Of a DNA stretch of 64,000 nucleotides, positions 23,108 through 35,399 are shown one piece after another. Position numbers and translations under genes: made by a program. Under the pieces are notes generated by a model. That model was not told the DNA's origin, did not search any database, and saw only the letters and a list, made by a program, of their open reading frames with translations. Each line of letters begins with the position of its first letter. The stretch's first letter is position 1. The DNA comes from Flectonema sp. DT1601 (taxonomy: Eukaryota > Euglenozoa > Diplonemea > Diplonemida > Diplonemidae), in NCBI GenBank assembly GCA_964019425.1, contig OZ025798.1:868001-932000 (forward strand), given 5' to 3'.

Positions 23108-24625
23108 ATGAAGGTAAAAACACCTCGATCGCTTGATCCCACCGACGGTGTTTGCGCTATTCTCATACGTGACATTCCACATGTGATAGCTATTAAGGAC
23201 TTCAGCAGAAAATTATTGGGATGTCATTCAGTTGGAGACGTTAGTAATTACGAAAAGACAAACGTAATGTACATCGACACCTCGTCTACGAGATACAATT
23301 TAATACGACTTGCTGCTAGTAGAGTTGGATGGAAGGAGTCAGAAGGAAATTTTCCCGACATCGTCTGGATAGACACTGCTATCACACCGTCAATGGTTAG
23401 GGAATTGCAAGGGATCTCGAGGATTAATCACTTTCCTGGAATGCAAATTATTTGTAAAAAACTTGAATTCGCTCTTGCGATGGAAGGAGCAAAAAAACTG
23501 TTCCCAAAACAATATCGATTCATACCAAAAACTTACACAAGCTACGCTCATTATATAAAATCAGCTCAGCAATTGGCTGGATCGATGTGGTACATCGCAA
23601 AACCAGATGCTGGCTGTATGGGAAAAGGAGTTTACCTAACCCACAATCCGAAACGAGAGCATTTCACAGATGATAGCGTCCTTCAAGAATATGTAAAGCG
23701 TCCGTTGCTAATTGACGGTCATAAATTTGACATGCGACTTTTTGTCGTCGTCTGGTCTGTTTCACCCCTCACTCTATATATTCATAAGAAGGGGTTTTTG
23801 AGACTTTGCACTGAGCAGTACCAACTGCCTTCAAAACAAAACTATGACAACATGCTCATTCACCTAACTAACTACGCGATCAATAAGAGTTCCAAGAAAT
23901 ACGCTGCTAATAGTAAATATGGTGGGTCTGAATCGGGATCTAAGAGAAGTCTTGATTTCTTATTTAATTATATTGAAACAATTGGAGGTGATTCTGACAA
24001 AGTTTGGGATGAGATTTGTTCACTTATTGTAAAAACAGTTCTACCTGTTGCGAGTCACTTGAATTCGGTTTATTGCCGAACGTTTTCAGATGATCCTAAC
24101 CAACGTTGTTTTGAGGTTTTGGGATTCGATGTTCTCTTGGACAGGGAACTAAACCCTTGGTTGCTTGAAGTTAATCACAGGCCTTCGTTGTCTTGTCAAA
24201 GTGATTTCGATTATCACATCAAAAAGAATTTGATTGAAGACGTACTTCGGCTGTTGTCAGTGAGCTCTACCTCCAGACCTGCTTCTCATTTAGTGCCTGA
24301 AGATCTGCAGTGCGTGTACCCAACTTGTTCTGATCAGTTGTCTTTAATTTATCGAGATATTGAAAATGGACTTTCAGATAGAAAACTCAGCAGTCCCGTG
24401 CGTCAAACACCAAAACCCCCATCCAAAAATCGTACAAAGTCACCATCTGCATCAGTAAAGCCACTAAAATGGCGCCCTCAAAGTTCTGGACTTCCTACTA
24501 GAAACTTATTGAATCCACCAAAACTGCAACTTCATTCTGCGCTCTCATCAACATACAGAAATGTAAAGCAGCGCAGGAGTGGTTCTGCTGGTTTATATTA
24601 CACACAAGGAGGAAAGTATCTTTGA
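23108..24625 (+). CDS. Tubulin-tyrosine ligase-like protein (probable polyglutamylase)
   Basis: The 505-aa product carries the TTL ATP-grasp core. Visible elements are WYIAKPDAGCMGKGVYL (nucleotide-binding lysine and glycine loop), LQEYVKRPLLIDGHKFDMRLFVVV, IHKKGFLRLCTEQY, HLTNYAINK, and the metal-binding FEVLGFDVLLDRELNPWLLEVNHRPS. This order matches TTLL4/6/7/13-type enzymes that add glutamate to tubulin tails, mainly on axonemes and basal bodies. The last 100 residues are Ser/Pro/Lys-rich and disordered. The exact subtype (initiator or elongator, alpha or beta preference) cannot be read. A T-rich tract and CCAG lie just before the start. Confidence 0.92.
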   Translation: MKVKTPRSLDPTDGVCAILIRDIPHVIAIKDFSRKLLGCHSVGDVSNYEKTNVMYIDTSSTRYNLIRLAASRVGWKESEGNFPDIVWIDTAITPSMVRELQGISRINHFPGMQIICKKLEFALAMEGAKKLFPKQYRFIPKTYTSYAHYIKSAQQLAGSMWYIAKPDAGCMGKGVYLTHNPKREHFTDDSVLQEYVKRPLLIDGHKFDMRLFVVVWSVSPLTLYIHKKGFLRLCTEQYQLPSKQNYDNMLIHLTNYAINKSSKKYAANSKYGGSESGSKRSLDFLFNYIETIGGDSDKVWDEICSLIVKTVLPVASHLNSVYCRTFSDDPNQRCFEVLGFDVLLDRELNPWLLEVNHRPSLSCQSDFDYHIKKNLIEDVLRLLSVSSTSRPASHLVPEDLQCVYPTCSDQLSLIYRDIENGLSDRKLSSPVRQTPKPPSKNRTKSPSASVKPLKWRPQSSGLPTRNLLNPPKLQLHSALSSTYRNVKQRRSGSAGLYYTQGGKYL

Positions 24626-24928
24626 GTTAATATGTGATGCCTGTTTGACTTATCCGTCGTTTAGTTACTGATTATTATTATTATTTATTATTATTATTAT
24701 TATTATTATTCTGCTTCGTTAATGCTTTTTTATTGTACCTACTTTTTTAATACTTTTCTCTTATGTTCCCCCCCTCCTCTTCTTTTTTGTTATTAGATTA
24801 CAAACGAGAAAAAAAAAAAAAAAAAAAACGTTGATATATAAAATGACTGAATATGTAAATGTAACTTTCTTTTTTTTTTAATCAACACACAGAAAAAGTG
24901 ATATTACACAATAGGAAATATGTAAAAG
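24626..24928. other. Intergenic region with (ATT)n microsatellite
   Basis: The 3' flank of the tubulin ligase-like gene carries an (ATT)n tract at about 24671-24710, a CT-rich stretch and an A run. An acceptor-like CACAG lies about 35 nt before the next ATG. Confidence 0.65.
24671..24710. repeat. (ATT)n microsatellite
   Basis: About thirteen ATT units with one interruption in the 3' flank of the tubulin ligase-like gene. Confidence 0.9.
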
Positions 24929-26755
24929 ATGGGTTTCAGTATAAGACGATGGATCCTCGTTGGAATGTTAGTTTTCGGAGTTATTGGTTTGGGTCAGATG
25001 GCAATTTTCAATGTGCCAATCGAGAATGATGTAATCAGAGATGAACAGACGCCGACTCCAATTGCAATTATAGAATCAACTACTTTACCTGATACTTTAA
25101 CTTTATACCTCACACCTACATGTGAACCCTTTGATATTTACTCTACGAAAGGACCCTCAGGAAGAGAACCAACTCCGTGTTACTACGAAGACATGTCGCA
25201 TTACAAAAACATATTTCCTGTAGGAGCAAAACCTTGTAAAAGGAATAAAAAAAAACCTTCTGGAAGACAACATGAGATTAAATCAATGATAGAAAATTAT
25301 GCCAAGCAAGATCCAACAAAGCCATGCACTGAATGTTCAAAGCTACTTGAAACAATATGTGAATGGGATGAGAAGGGAACTGAGTGGGAATCAGGTCTCC
25401 TCCTCCTGTTATCACCACCAGTACGAAATGTTATAAAAGACACTTTTGAATGCATTCCTGACAATGATAAAAACATTGCAATCCACTCACCAGGTAGTAC
25501 TGATAGACTGTTCTTTGATGACCTTGAGCATCAGGTGTTGTTAGGAAATGAAACTCTCATAAGCCAACTCGGTCCAACAGAGTACTACAGAAAGAAACCT
25601 CACGGCATTATGATGTTAAAAAACATCGCAGTAGGTTGTGACACTGAAAGACAACCGTGGATGGACCATCGTAGAGATTGTTTCTTAACTGTAAACTCAA
25701 TTCACACAACGAATAGCGGACTAGCCGCGACTCATAGAAAGGGTCGACATGCGATATACAGACAACGACAATCTGCTTATCAATATGGTACCACAATTAA
25801 GAATATAAATCAAAAGGTCACTCATGTAACTGGAACATCAATTTTCCTAAGTAGCTTCTCTCAAGCTAATATTGGACACGCTATTCATGATGCTTTGTTT
25901 AGTTTTTTGGCGGTTCTTTCTAGCTATGAGGAGTTACAGAAAGTGTTCTCACTTCCGAAGCCTCGTCGTGTTGTTCTGGAACCAGACTTCTTCCGAAATA
26001 GTATTCGATTTTATAGTGTTTTTTGCATGATATTTAGCAAGTATGTAACGGGAACTTCCCCTCATGTTATATTGTTTAATAATGATGTGATATCTAAGCA
26101 ACGTATTGTGACTCAACAACAACGACCAGTAGACGCAAAATTATTTTCATTCGAATCGGCAATCTTCACAGGTGAAGACAGAGAACTAAAAGGATCAGGT
26201 GTATCGTCGGGAGCCAGGTATCCCGTTGTTAATCATTTTCGTAAGGCAGTTTTTGATGAGTTGGGACCAAAACAGTCATCCGATAATCGTGTTATAAAGA
26301 TTTATATTTATGGAAGGACAGATGTATATCGAAGATCGATTCTCAATTTGGGTGACTTAGTAGACGGTATTGTCAAAAAGATTGGTCGCGATCACGTAAT
26401 TCTCATACCAGTGATGTCTCTTCATCCACTGAACCAGGCTGAGTTATTTCGTGGTATTGATATTTTACTTACTGTGCAAGGGGCTCATCTGCAAAATTCA
26501 ATTTTCATGCCGTCAGATGCATCAATCATAGAATTCTCTCCTTGTCGAGCTCGTCAAACTTCATTTTTGAAAAAATATCATACGTTCTTATCTACTCAGA
26601 GTCACATCCAAGTTGAGATTTGTTTTCCTTCAATTAATCTTGGAAAGGATAAATATGGACAAAATCTAACTCTTTGCGATCACCATGTTAATATTGCTGA
26701 GGTAAAAGTGACACAGGAAATTGAGAGAATAAAGAAGCAGAGGGGGCTTCTCTAG
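24929..26755 (+). CDS. GT61-like (DUF563) glycosyltransferase, type II membrane protein
   Basis: The 608-aa product has one N-terminal membrane anchor (WILVGMLVFGVIGLGQMAIF, residues 8-27) after a short basic cytosolic end, the topology of Golgi glycosyltransferases. The C-terminal half carries the GT61 hallmark: FSQANIGHAIHDALFSFL earlier, then LHPLNQAELFRGIDILLTVQGAHLQNSIFMPSDASIIEF, equivalent to the family's GAHGAGLTN-x-x-F-x-P-x-x-x-x-x-E. GT61 enzymes transfer xylose, arabinose or GlcNAc in glycoprotein and polysaccharide assembly; the donor sugar here is unknown. The stem region has paired cysteines (PCTECSKLLETIC). Confidence 0.8.
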   Translation: MGFSIRRWILVGMLVFGVIGLGQMAIFNVPIENDVIRDEQTPTPIAIIESTTLPDTLTLYLTPTCEPFDIYSTKGPSGREPTPCYYEDMSHYKNIFPVGAKPCKRNKKKPSGRQHEIKSMIENYAKQDPTKPCTECSKLLETICEWDEKGTEWESGLLLLLSPPVRNVIKDTFECIPDNDKNIAIHSPGSTDRLFFDDLEHQVLLGNETLISQLGPTEYYRKKPHGIMMLKNIAVGCDTERQPWMDHRRDCFLTVNSIHTTNSGLAATHRKGRHAIYRQRQSAYQYGTTIKNINQKVTHVTGTSIFLSSFSQANIGHAIHDALFSFLAVLSSYEELQKVFSLPKPRRVVLEPDFFRNSIRFYSVFCMIFSKYVTGTSPHVILFNNDVISKQRIVTQQQRPVDAKLFSFESAIFTGEDRELKGSGVSSGARYPVVNHFRKAVFDELGPKQSSDNRVIKIYIYGRTDVYRRSILNLGDLVDGIVKKIGRDHVILIPVMSLHPLNQAELFRGIDILLTVQGAHLQNSIFMPSDASIIEFSPCRARQTSFLKKYHTFLSTQSHIQVEICFPSINLGKDKYGQNLTLCDHHVNIAEVKVTQEIERIKKQRGLL

Positions 26756-26892
26756 AATTAAAAAAAAAAAAAGCATTCTTGTTTCCGAGACGATAGACTG
26801 ACTAATTTAATAGGAAAAAAGAATCCTTACAAAAAAAAAAAAAAAAAAAAAACACTACTTTCTTTTTTTGTTTAGATAACCTTCTACACAAC

Positions 26893-27966
26893 ATGCCAGG
26901 AAGACAACAGAAACGCAAAGAAGAAGAATCCCTTCCAATAAAAAAAAGAAAAGAAGAAGAAGAAGCAGCACAACAAGATGAACAACAAGACGAGGAAGAA
27001 GGTGACGGAGGACCAACACCCATCCAGTTTTTAGAAGGTCAGGGAGGTCTGAAAGCAGCTGACATTAAGATGCTGATGGATAATTCTTTTTTTACTGTAG
27101 AAAGTGTAGCCTATGCTGCAAGAAAACGATTAACTGCTATAAAGGGATTCAGTGATGCAAAAGTTGATAAAATAAAAGCAGAAGTAGACAAGATATTTCC
27201 GTTGGGATTCTGCACCGCTGCAGACTACCACGAAGCTCGTAAAAATCAACTTTTCATCACAACTGGTTGTAGAGATTTAGATAAGCTTCTCGGTGGAGGA
27301 TTCGAAACTGGATCGATAACGGAAATCTTTGGTGAGTCAAGAACAGGAAAATCCCAACTCTGCCACACTCTCTGCATCACATGTCAATTACCAATCAGTA
27401 AGAGTGGAGGTGAAGGACGTGCTCTATTTATTGATACTGAAGGTACCTTTAGACCACAACGTCTAAGAGACATCGCAAAAAGATATGAACTCGACCCAGA
27501 TGATGTATTGGATAACATTGCCTACGGAAGAGCTCATAATTCTGATCATCAACGAAGTTTATTAGTACAAGCTGCTGCTATGATGGCTGAGAATCGTTAT
27601 GCTTTAATTATTGTTGACTCTGCAACTGCTTTATACAGAACTGACTACACAGGAAGAGGTGAACTTGCAGCAAGACAACAACACTTAGCTCAATTTCTCA
27701 GAGCGTTGACTAATCTTGCTGAAGAGTATGGTATTGCTGTTGTTATCACTAATCAAGTCGTGGCAACACCAGATGCTATGCCAGGAACTACAGCTATTAA
27801 ACCGATTGGTGGGAACATCATGGCACATGCATCTACAACTAGACTTCAGCTGCGTAAGGGAAGAGGTGAAAACCGAATCTGCAAAATTTTCGATTCTCCC
27901 TCCCTCCCTGAAGGAGAAGCTGCATTTGGTATTTTCGAAGATGGAGTTGGTGATTCTCGTGATTAG
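26893..27966 (+). CDS. RAD51: RAD51 recombinase
   Basis: The 357-aa product has an acidic/lysine-rich N-terminus, a helix-hairpin-helix segment (residues 55-100), Walker A GESRTGKS (147-154), [12 protein letters not shown], Walker B ALIIVD (about 237-242), and the L2/C-terminal signature [33 protein letters not shown]. It forms ATP-dependent filaments on single-stranded DNA for homologous recombination. The usual Walker A reads GEFRTGKTQ; here Phe is replaced by Ser and Thr by Ser. RAD51 is favoured over DMC1 from overall match, but I cannot exclude a RAD51/DMC1-type paralogue. A single exon; TTTAG lies about 17 nt before the ATG. Confidence 0.92.
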   Translation: MPGRQQKRKEEESLPIKKRKEEEEAAQQDEQQDEEEGDGGPTPIQFLEGQGGLKAADIKMLMDNSFFTVESVAYAARKRLTAIKGFSDAKVDKIKAEVDKIFPLGFCTAADYHEARKNQLFITTGCRDLDKLLGGGFETGSITEIFGESRTGKSQLCHTLCITCQLPISKSGGEGRALFIDTEGTFRPQRLRDIAKRYELDPDDVLDNIAYGRAHNSDHQRSLLVQAAAMMAENRYALIIVDSATALYRTDYTGRGELAARQQHLAQFLRALTNLAEEYGIAVVITNQVVATPDAMPGTTAIKPIGGNIMAHASTTRLQLRKGRGENRICKIFDSPSLPEGEAAFGIFEDGVGDSRD

Positions 27967-28806
27967 TAGCGTGAGCCAAATTGTTTTATTTTTCTATGCA
28001 TCTACAGCCATCTATCTCATGTACCTGCAGGAAAACAAGAATGATTGACCCACAGACTTCCCGTTATTCAATATGTTTTGTTATTTCCGTCTATCAGTAT
28101 TACCTACGGGTCGTTTTTAGGTGACCTTCTTTAATGCAACAAAAGAATAAAGCAAAAAAAAAACAAAAAAGAAAAAAGAGGGGGAAAAAAAAAAAAAAGA
28201 TTTGCATCGTTATGAGACGATGTTCTTTTATTTTATATTATGCTTATTGAAGAGAAAAAAAAAAAAAAAAAAAAACAATGATGAGGGAACAAAACAAAAC
28301 AAAACTAACAAAAAAAAATAGTATTTCACTGAGCTTTTGCCCGGTAATTACATAGCAAGGAGAACACCGTTTCCATCATCGAATTTATTAGATTTATATT
28401 TTTTTTTTTTTTGACTTGTCACCCCTCGAACCTGAAAACTTCATTTGCGATTTGAGTAGTAACCCCGACACGGCAATAATAAAAAAACCACACAACAGAA
28501 TTACGTTATCCTACTGTCAATTTCCTTTGTGGAATTATTGTTGCTTTTAAGGGTTTCTTAATGGGGCAATAGGGGACAAAAAAGAAAAAAAAAAAAAAAG
28601 TGCAAAACTTCTCTCCCTCAACGTTAAAACATTTTTTATTTAGATAATCTCATCATCATTTGTTTTATCCACAAACAGTACCAGAAGAAAGAATGATGTG
28701 GGAGGATGTGACTGCGAAAAAAAAAAAAAAGCAAAAAAAAAAAAAAAAAAAAAAACTTATTAGTTCGTCATTTGTTTTTATCTGCAATCAGTTTTTACAT
28801 ACACTA
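27967..28806. other. Intergenic region
   Basis: Follows RAD51 with AATAAA near 28146. It contains many A runs of 10-22 nt and two patches of more balanced composition (about 28322-28380 and 28415-28490). An ATGATGA string at 28277 and a CTGA near 28328 could be snoRNA boxes but are weak. An acceptor-like TTTATCTGCAATCAG precedes the next start. Confidence 0.55.
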
Positions 28807-29376
28807 ATGGGCAGTGCTATAAAGAAATCCGCTACCACAGAGAAAGATAAAAACATTCCTGATGTATCGTATGCTGGTATCGTGGTGGGGATTATACTCT
28901 TATTGATAGGAATTATAATGTTTCGTTCTGCCGGAGGAGATTTGAACGGTATTGGGGTTCGTGGATTGATAGTTGGAACGCTAATCACGAGTCCAGTAGT
29001 CTACGTTGTCAGAATATTACAAATAAAATTTAAACCCTCACTCAAAATCGCTCTTAAAATATACATCGCAACATCTTTATTGTTAGCAACTTCTGCTATT
29101 GCTGTTTACAGCAGTGGTACTGCTGTGATTGTTAGTGCTGTTGTTGCTGTGGTGTGTGCTGGAATCTTGTTTAAGTTTTATCGTGATAGAACAGCTGATA
29201 GAACAGAGCAAGACGCAGAATCAAATCCTAAGGAAGATAAAACAGCAGCAGATCTTCCTCCGAACTACCCAACAACTCTACCACCTCAGGGATATCCACA
29301 ACCTGCTTTTCAAGGGTATCCTCACCCTGGAAACTATTATCATAATTCACCAGTTATGAATAACGCAATGGGGTGA
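28807..29376 (+). CDS. Four-transmembrane protein with Pro/Tyr-rich tail
   Basis: The 189-aa product has four hydrophobic segments: YAGIVVGIILLLIGIIMF, GLIVGTLITSPVVYVVRIL, IYIATSLLLATSAIAVY and VIVSAVVAVVCAGILFKFY. A cytosolic-looking tail rich in P, Y and G follows (PPQGYPQPAFQGYPHPGNYYH). The open frame extends upstream to 28660 through an A-run lysine stretch, but I chose the ATG at 28807 because a polyY-CAG acceptor lies 15 nt before it and the upstream part looks like intron or UTR. No family recognised. Confidence 0.7.
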   Translation: MGSAIKKSATTEKDKNIPDVSYAGIVVGIILLLIGIIMFRSAGGDLNGIGVRGLIVGTLITSPVVYVVRILQIKFKPSLKIALKIYIATSLLLATSAIAVYSSGTAVIVSAVVAVVCAGILFKFYRDRTADRTEQDAESNPKEDKTAADLPPNYPTTLPPQGYPQPAFQGYPHPGNYYHNSPVMNNAMG

Positions 29377-29606
29377 GGGTTTTATTTCTATTTTTATCTA
29401 GCACCTGCGCGCCTCTCAAGTGTGCCGAGGTATTGCAAGTGCGTCTCTCCTCTCTTCAATCTTCCTCTCTCATATTCTATTTAACAGTTTTTTTCTTCTT
29501 TTTTGCTGTTATTGTACTACACTACCATTCCTGTTGTTATGTATTGTTCTAGAAAATGTAATCTCCATCTCCTTTCACACAGTAGGAATATATAACAACT
29601 TCCTCC

Positions 29607-30802
29607 ATGACTTTGGAGGCTACTTACATATGCATTGATAACAGTGAGTGCATGCGAAATGGTGATTTCGCACCAACAAGACTAGCCTCAGTGACTGATG
29701 CGTGTAACGTACTATGCAGTCAAAAGACGAACATGAACCCTGAAAACGGTGTTGGTTTCCTAACAATGGCTAACGAAAGAGTTAGCATCGTAGAAACTCT
29801 TACACAAGATCTTGGAAGACTCATCTCAGCGTTAACAAATGTTGCTACAGGAGGAAAGTTAAACTTGGTCCAGGGACTTCAGGTTGGACAACTTGGTCTT
29901 AAACACAGAATGAACAAGAACCAAAGACAGAGAATTGTTGCTTTCATCGGATCAAAAATCAGCAACACCGAAAAAGAATTAGTAACACTCGCTAAAAGAC
30001 TTAAGAAGAATTCTGTGTCTGTTGATGTCGTATGTTTTGGATGTGAAGAAAATATTCCGCTACTTGAAAAATTTGTAGAAACAGTAAATAGTAAACAACA
30101 AGACAAAGATACATCACATTTATTAGTAGTTCAAGAAGGTCAGTCAGTTGCTGATACGATGTGTTCATCGGCTATTATAAATCCTGATGGTCCTCCTAGT
30201 GGTGGAGGTGGAGGTTCAATGTTCGACGTTGATCCTAACCTTGACCCAGAACTAGCGATGGTACTAAGAATGTCTATGGAAGAAGAAAGAGCTCGCCAAG
30301 AACGTAACAAAGCTGAGACTCAAGCACCTGGCGAAGAACCTCAAACAGTACCTGCTCCTGAAGCACAAACAGTAAACACTCAACCAACTACTGAAGAGGA
30401 AGTTCTTGCAATGGCTATGCAGATGTCACTCGACGAAGCCAAACAGACTGAAGAGAGTGGTGGCAACCCAGATCAGCAACCAATGGACATAGAGTATGCT
30501 TTTATTTATTAATAACTTGTTATTATATAGCAACAAGAAAGCCGACAAAACAATACACACACAGTGACGATTTGGATGAGGAAGCACAAATGGCGTTGGC
30601 TTTGAAAATGTCGATGCAAGATAACACTGATCCTGAGGTATGTGACTTAATCTGTATTTTAAAAAAAAAAAAAGAGAAAAAAAAAACAATTCCAAAATAA
30701 CAGTATGATGCCATGATGGATGATGAAAACTTAACAGCGGAACTGGCTGCAGACCTCGGTGTTGATGTTGCTAAGAAGGACGAGTCTAAGGACTCAAAAT
30801 AA
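29607..30802 (+). CDS. RPN10: 26S proteasome ubiquitin receptor RPN10 (PSMD4/S5a)
   Basis: Exons 29607-30493, 30565-30637 and 30704-30802 join to 352 aa. The N-terminal VWA domain starts EATYICIDNSECMRNGDFAPTRL, the RPN10 signature, with GVGFLTMA and RIVAFIGS following. Three ubiquitin-interacting motifs come next: DPELAMVLRMSMEEERAR, EEEVLAMAMQMSLDEAKQ, and DEEAQMALALKMSMQDN, the last in the short middle exon. RPN10 sits at the base-lid hinge of the 19S particle and binds polyubiquitin. Human S5a has two UIMs and plant RPN10 has three. The introns (71 and 66 nt) are in phase. Confidence 0.96.
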
Positions 30803-31052
30803 CTTCTTCTACCTCACCCTTGTAGTATAGCCATGTTTTGATCTTTTTTTTTTCTTCTTTTTTCCCCACCAATTTCCTGTTGCTATTAGAGTTTCATTGC
30901 TTTTTTTTTCTCTTTTTTTTTTCAAATTTATTTTACCCCCTTTTTTTTTTATTATTTTAAATTATTATTATTTCTTTTTAATAAGGATTCCTATTGTACT
31001 TTTTTTTCAATGGCTTCCCCAAGCGGAAGGTATTCGTTATAGTGTGAAGAAG

Positions 31053-31088
<36 letters not shown>

Positions 31089-31317
31089 TCGAGAAATTGA
31101 TGGCTACAAATTAGTAGGCTACCTCGGAATCCAGTTGGTAGTTCCATTTTCATAACGAGTGGTTCTCTATTAGTGTCCTAACAATCTGTGTGTTTCAATA
31201 TTAGTTGTTCACATTGCATTCTATCCTTTCTTTTAATATTTATGTATGTGAGATGCCTTGTGTTAGTCTGGTGATGTTACTATTTCTAAACCCTCAGATT
31301 TTAGCTTCACTAACAAC
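30803..31317. other. Intergenic region upstream of calmodulin copy 1
   Basis: T-rich then an A run of about 30 nt (31055-31084). A TTTTAG lies about 14 nt before the calmodulin ATG. No gene seen. Confidence 0.55.
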
Positions 31318-31846
31318 ATGGCCGATCAGCTTACCCACGAACAAATCGCCGAATTCAAGGAGGCATTCTCCCTCTTCGACAAGGACGGAGATGGCACCAT
31401 CACCACCAAGGAATTGGGAACCGTGATGAGATCTTTGGGACAGAACCCAACTGAGGCTGAGCTTCAGGACATGATCAACGAAGTTGACCAGGACGGATCT
31501 GGTAGCATTGACTTCCCAGAGTTTTTAACTCTGATGTCTAGAAAGATGCACGACACTGACACTGAGGAAGAGATCAAGGAAGCCTTCAGAGTCTTCGACA
31601 AGGACGGTAACGTATGTTATATTTCTATAGTTTTTGAGTGTTATCTTTTTGTTTGAATTATGTAGTGATATAATCCGATATCAAAAACAGGGTTTCATCA
31701 GTGCCGCTGAGCTTCGTCACGTTATGACCAACTTGGGAGAGAAGTTGACTGACGAAGAAGTTGATGAGATGATCCGTGAGGCTGACGTTGATGGTGATGG
31801 TCAGATCAACTACGAGGAGTTCGTTAAGATGATGATGTCTAAGTAG
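31318..31846 (+). CDS. CaM: Calmodulin, copy 1
   Basis: Exons 31318-31611 and 31691-31846 give 149 aa. Four EF hands are intact: [36 protein letters not shown] (spanning the intron) and [12 protein letters not shown]. Calmodulin is the main calcium sensor for kinases, phosphatases, myosins and axonemal partners. The 79-nt intron interrupts the third calcium loop. The protein is identical to that of the next gene, with only two silent differences in the coding region that I found. The shared sequence stops a few bases outside the start and stop codons. Confidence 0.97.
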
Positions 31847-33229
<1,383 letters not shown>

Positions 33230-33623
33230 ATGTTGCGACCGAAAATACGGCCTAGGCCTGAATGAGAAGGCAATGGTTGTCCCGCCCCCACCAGTCCCAT
33301 TCCCGTAATCTCGTAAAATAAATAAGCATGTAAACCACTTTTACGTTTTTCTTTTCTTCTTTTTGTGGTACTCGTTTCATAGCACGCATCGCACCGCACA
33401 GGTGCTACGATCGCTGATGTGACGAAGTGCTTCGTGTTGAGTTGCTAGCTCACTGTGGTTCACTTTCATACGTTTTCTTTGCTGCCATCCACCTAGTGTT
33501 TTGATGGTGGGCGAGAAATGGGCCACACACACACGCCACCAGTTTCTTTTGTTTTGCGGTTGATACGGTTGCTTTGAATATAAACATAATTCCTTTTCCA
33601 GTAAACATCAGCCAATCTAGAAA
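33230..33623. other. Intergenic region
   Basis: More GC-balanced than most spacers, with a (CA)n-like stretch near 33525. TTTTCCAG lies about 22 nt before the next start. I found no tRNA-like box or coding sequence. Confidence 0.5.
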
Positions 33624-35399
33624 ATGGCATCGAGAATCGGAGAAAAAGAAAACAACTTCCTTCTGAAGATAAACACGTACAACGCATACGCAACAGAGGG
33701 AGCACTGAGGAAGGAAATTGTGAAGAAATTAGGACAAGGATTAGGAGGAGGGAAGTACACAGTGGAAGTACCAGAAAGGGCGGAAGCCAGGTTAGAAAGT
33801 ACTCTTCCTGGGTTAGTCAGAATTGGTAAAAATCCGAAGTCAGAATGGGCGTACTTCGCTTTTGATTGCAAGGAAACGATGGAAAGATCTCAACAATTTC
33901 TTGCTGAGATGACTGGCAAGCGTTCTCAAAAATGGGAAGTCTCTGTAGGAGCACAACAAGAACTGGACTACTTCAAGAAGAAAAGAGAACGCGACTCTGG
34001 GAAGACACAAAAACGAATGAAGTACGACAGCATCCGCGAGTTTACAGAACCTCTACACGGACAGACATATGAGGCTCAGTTAACTAAAAAGCAATCTAAC
34101 TTATTGGGGACACTTAGAGACATGCGAACCACAATTAAGAGAGCCTGGAGTCATCATCCTCCTACTTACCTTCAGGACAAACCAAGTCTTGAACTTGAGA
34201 AACTCATCCCTTCACCAGTAGTAAATGGTTATCGTAATAAAGTTGAACTAACATGTGGCTTTGGTAAAAACAACGAACCGACAATTGGATTTCTATTCGG
34301 AAAAACTGAAGACGAGATGGGTTGGATAGAAGAACCTTATGAAATGTCAATTATAAATGATGGAATGAAATCTATTATCAAACACTTCAGTGAAACACTG
34401 AAATCCACAGTTGAAAAGTACCGTTGCTACGACAAGATAACACACACTGGTATGTGGAGAGGAATGCAGATTAGAGAAGGAGAGGAATCAGGCAATCAGG
34501 TTTTCATGGTGGAAATTCAGATTAACGTCGCGGTAGCAGACATCGACGGTGAACAGTGGAAGGACTTGGCTGACATTGTCCGTGCGTCGCTTACTCAAAT
34601 ACCATCTGTTGTTTCTATTTATATGACTTCCCACACTGTGATCAACAACATGGTTAGTGAGGAAACATCAACAACAAAACTTATTCATGGACAGGAATTC
34701 GTTTATATTTCTGCTTTGGGAAATAGATTCAAGATTTCACCGAGATCGTTCTTCCAAGTAAACAGTAGAGGTAATGAAGTACTATTGAATGCTATTAGAG
34801 AATACGCTGATCTGTCTGAGGATACGGTCCTTTTAGATCTTTGTTGTGGTACAGGAACTATTGGTATCTCATTAGCGAAGTATGTCAAGAGAGTAATTGG
34901 TGTTGATATGGTTGCTTCTGCAATTGATGATGCAAAGGAGAATGCTGAACGAAACAACGTCACGAACGCAACATACATTTGTGGTAAGGTAGAAGACGTG
35001 ATTCACTCCATTAAGGAAAGTTTTACAGTTTCTGAGAAAGTTGTTGCGATTGTTGATCCACCACGTTCTGGATTACACTCAAAGGTTTTATATTTCTTAC
35101 GTGACTGTCCTATTAATAAGTTTGTCTACGTATCTTGTCGCCAACAGTCACTCGTCCAAAACACAACACTACTAACAAAGCCGACCAGCAACAATATTGG
35201 AGGTGCTCCATTTGTACCAACCAAGTCTTTGGGTGTAGACTTATTCCCTCATTGTGATCAACAAGAGATGGTTGTATTGTTTGAGAGACATATCAAAGAA
35301 CCTGCTAAAGCTGAACCAACAGAAGAAAGCAAACCAACAGAAGAAAGCAAACCTATGGAACTTACAGAAGATAAGCCTGAAGGAACAGTTGCCCCGTGA
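33624..35399 (+). CDS. tRNA (uracil-5-)-methyltransferase, TRMT2A/TrmA-like
   Basis: The 591-aa single exon has the RNA m5U methyltransferase core. The SAM-binding motif is LLDLCCGTGTIGISLAKYVKRVIGVDMV (from about residue 404). IVDPPRSGLHSKVL follows, then the catalytic cysteine in FVYVSCRQQS (about residue 506). The general-base glutamate lies in DLFPHCDQQEMVVLFERH. These enzymes make 5-methyluridine at tRNA position 54. The eukaryotic TRMT2A form often adds an RNA-binding N-terminus; the N-terminal 130 residues here are RRM-sized but I do not see clear RNP motifs. The C-terminus ends in a short repeat of TEESKP. Confidence 0.93.
   Translation: MASRIGEKENNFLLKINTYNAYATEGALRKEIVKKLGQGLGGGKYTVEVPERAEARLESTLPGLVRIGKNPKSEWAYFAFDCKETMERSQQFLAEMTGKRSQKWEVSVGAQQELDYFKKKRERDSGKTQKRMKYDSIREFTEPLHGQTYEAQLTKKQSNLLGTLRDMRTTIKRAWSHHPPTYLQDKPSLELEKLIPSPVVNGYRNKVELTCGFGKNNEPTIGFLFGKTEDEMGWIEEPYEMSIINDGMKSIIKHFSETLKSTVEKYRCYDKITHTGMWRGMQIREGEESGNQVFMVEIQINVAVADIDGEQWKDLADIVRASLTQIPSVVSIYMTSHTVINNMVSEETSTTKLIHGQEFVYISALGNRFKISPRSFFQVNSRGNEVLLNAIREYADLSEDTVLLDLCCGTGTIGISLAKYVKRVIGVDMVASAIDDAKENAERNNVTNATYICGKVEDVIHSIKESFTVSEKVVAIVDPPRSGLHSKVLYFLRDCPINKFVYVSCRQQSLVQNTTLLTKPTSNNIGGAPFVPTKSLGVDLFPHCDQQEMVVLFERHIKEPAKAEPTEESKPTEESKPMELTEDKPEGTVAP

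Noticed and set aside
28270-28335. Possible C/D-box snoRNA (ATGATGA ... CTGA)
   Set aside because: No convincing terminal stem or guide, and the flanks are A-rich simple sequence.
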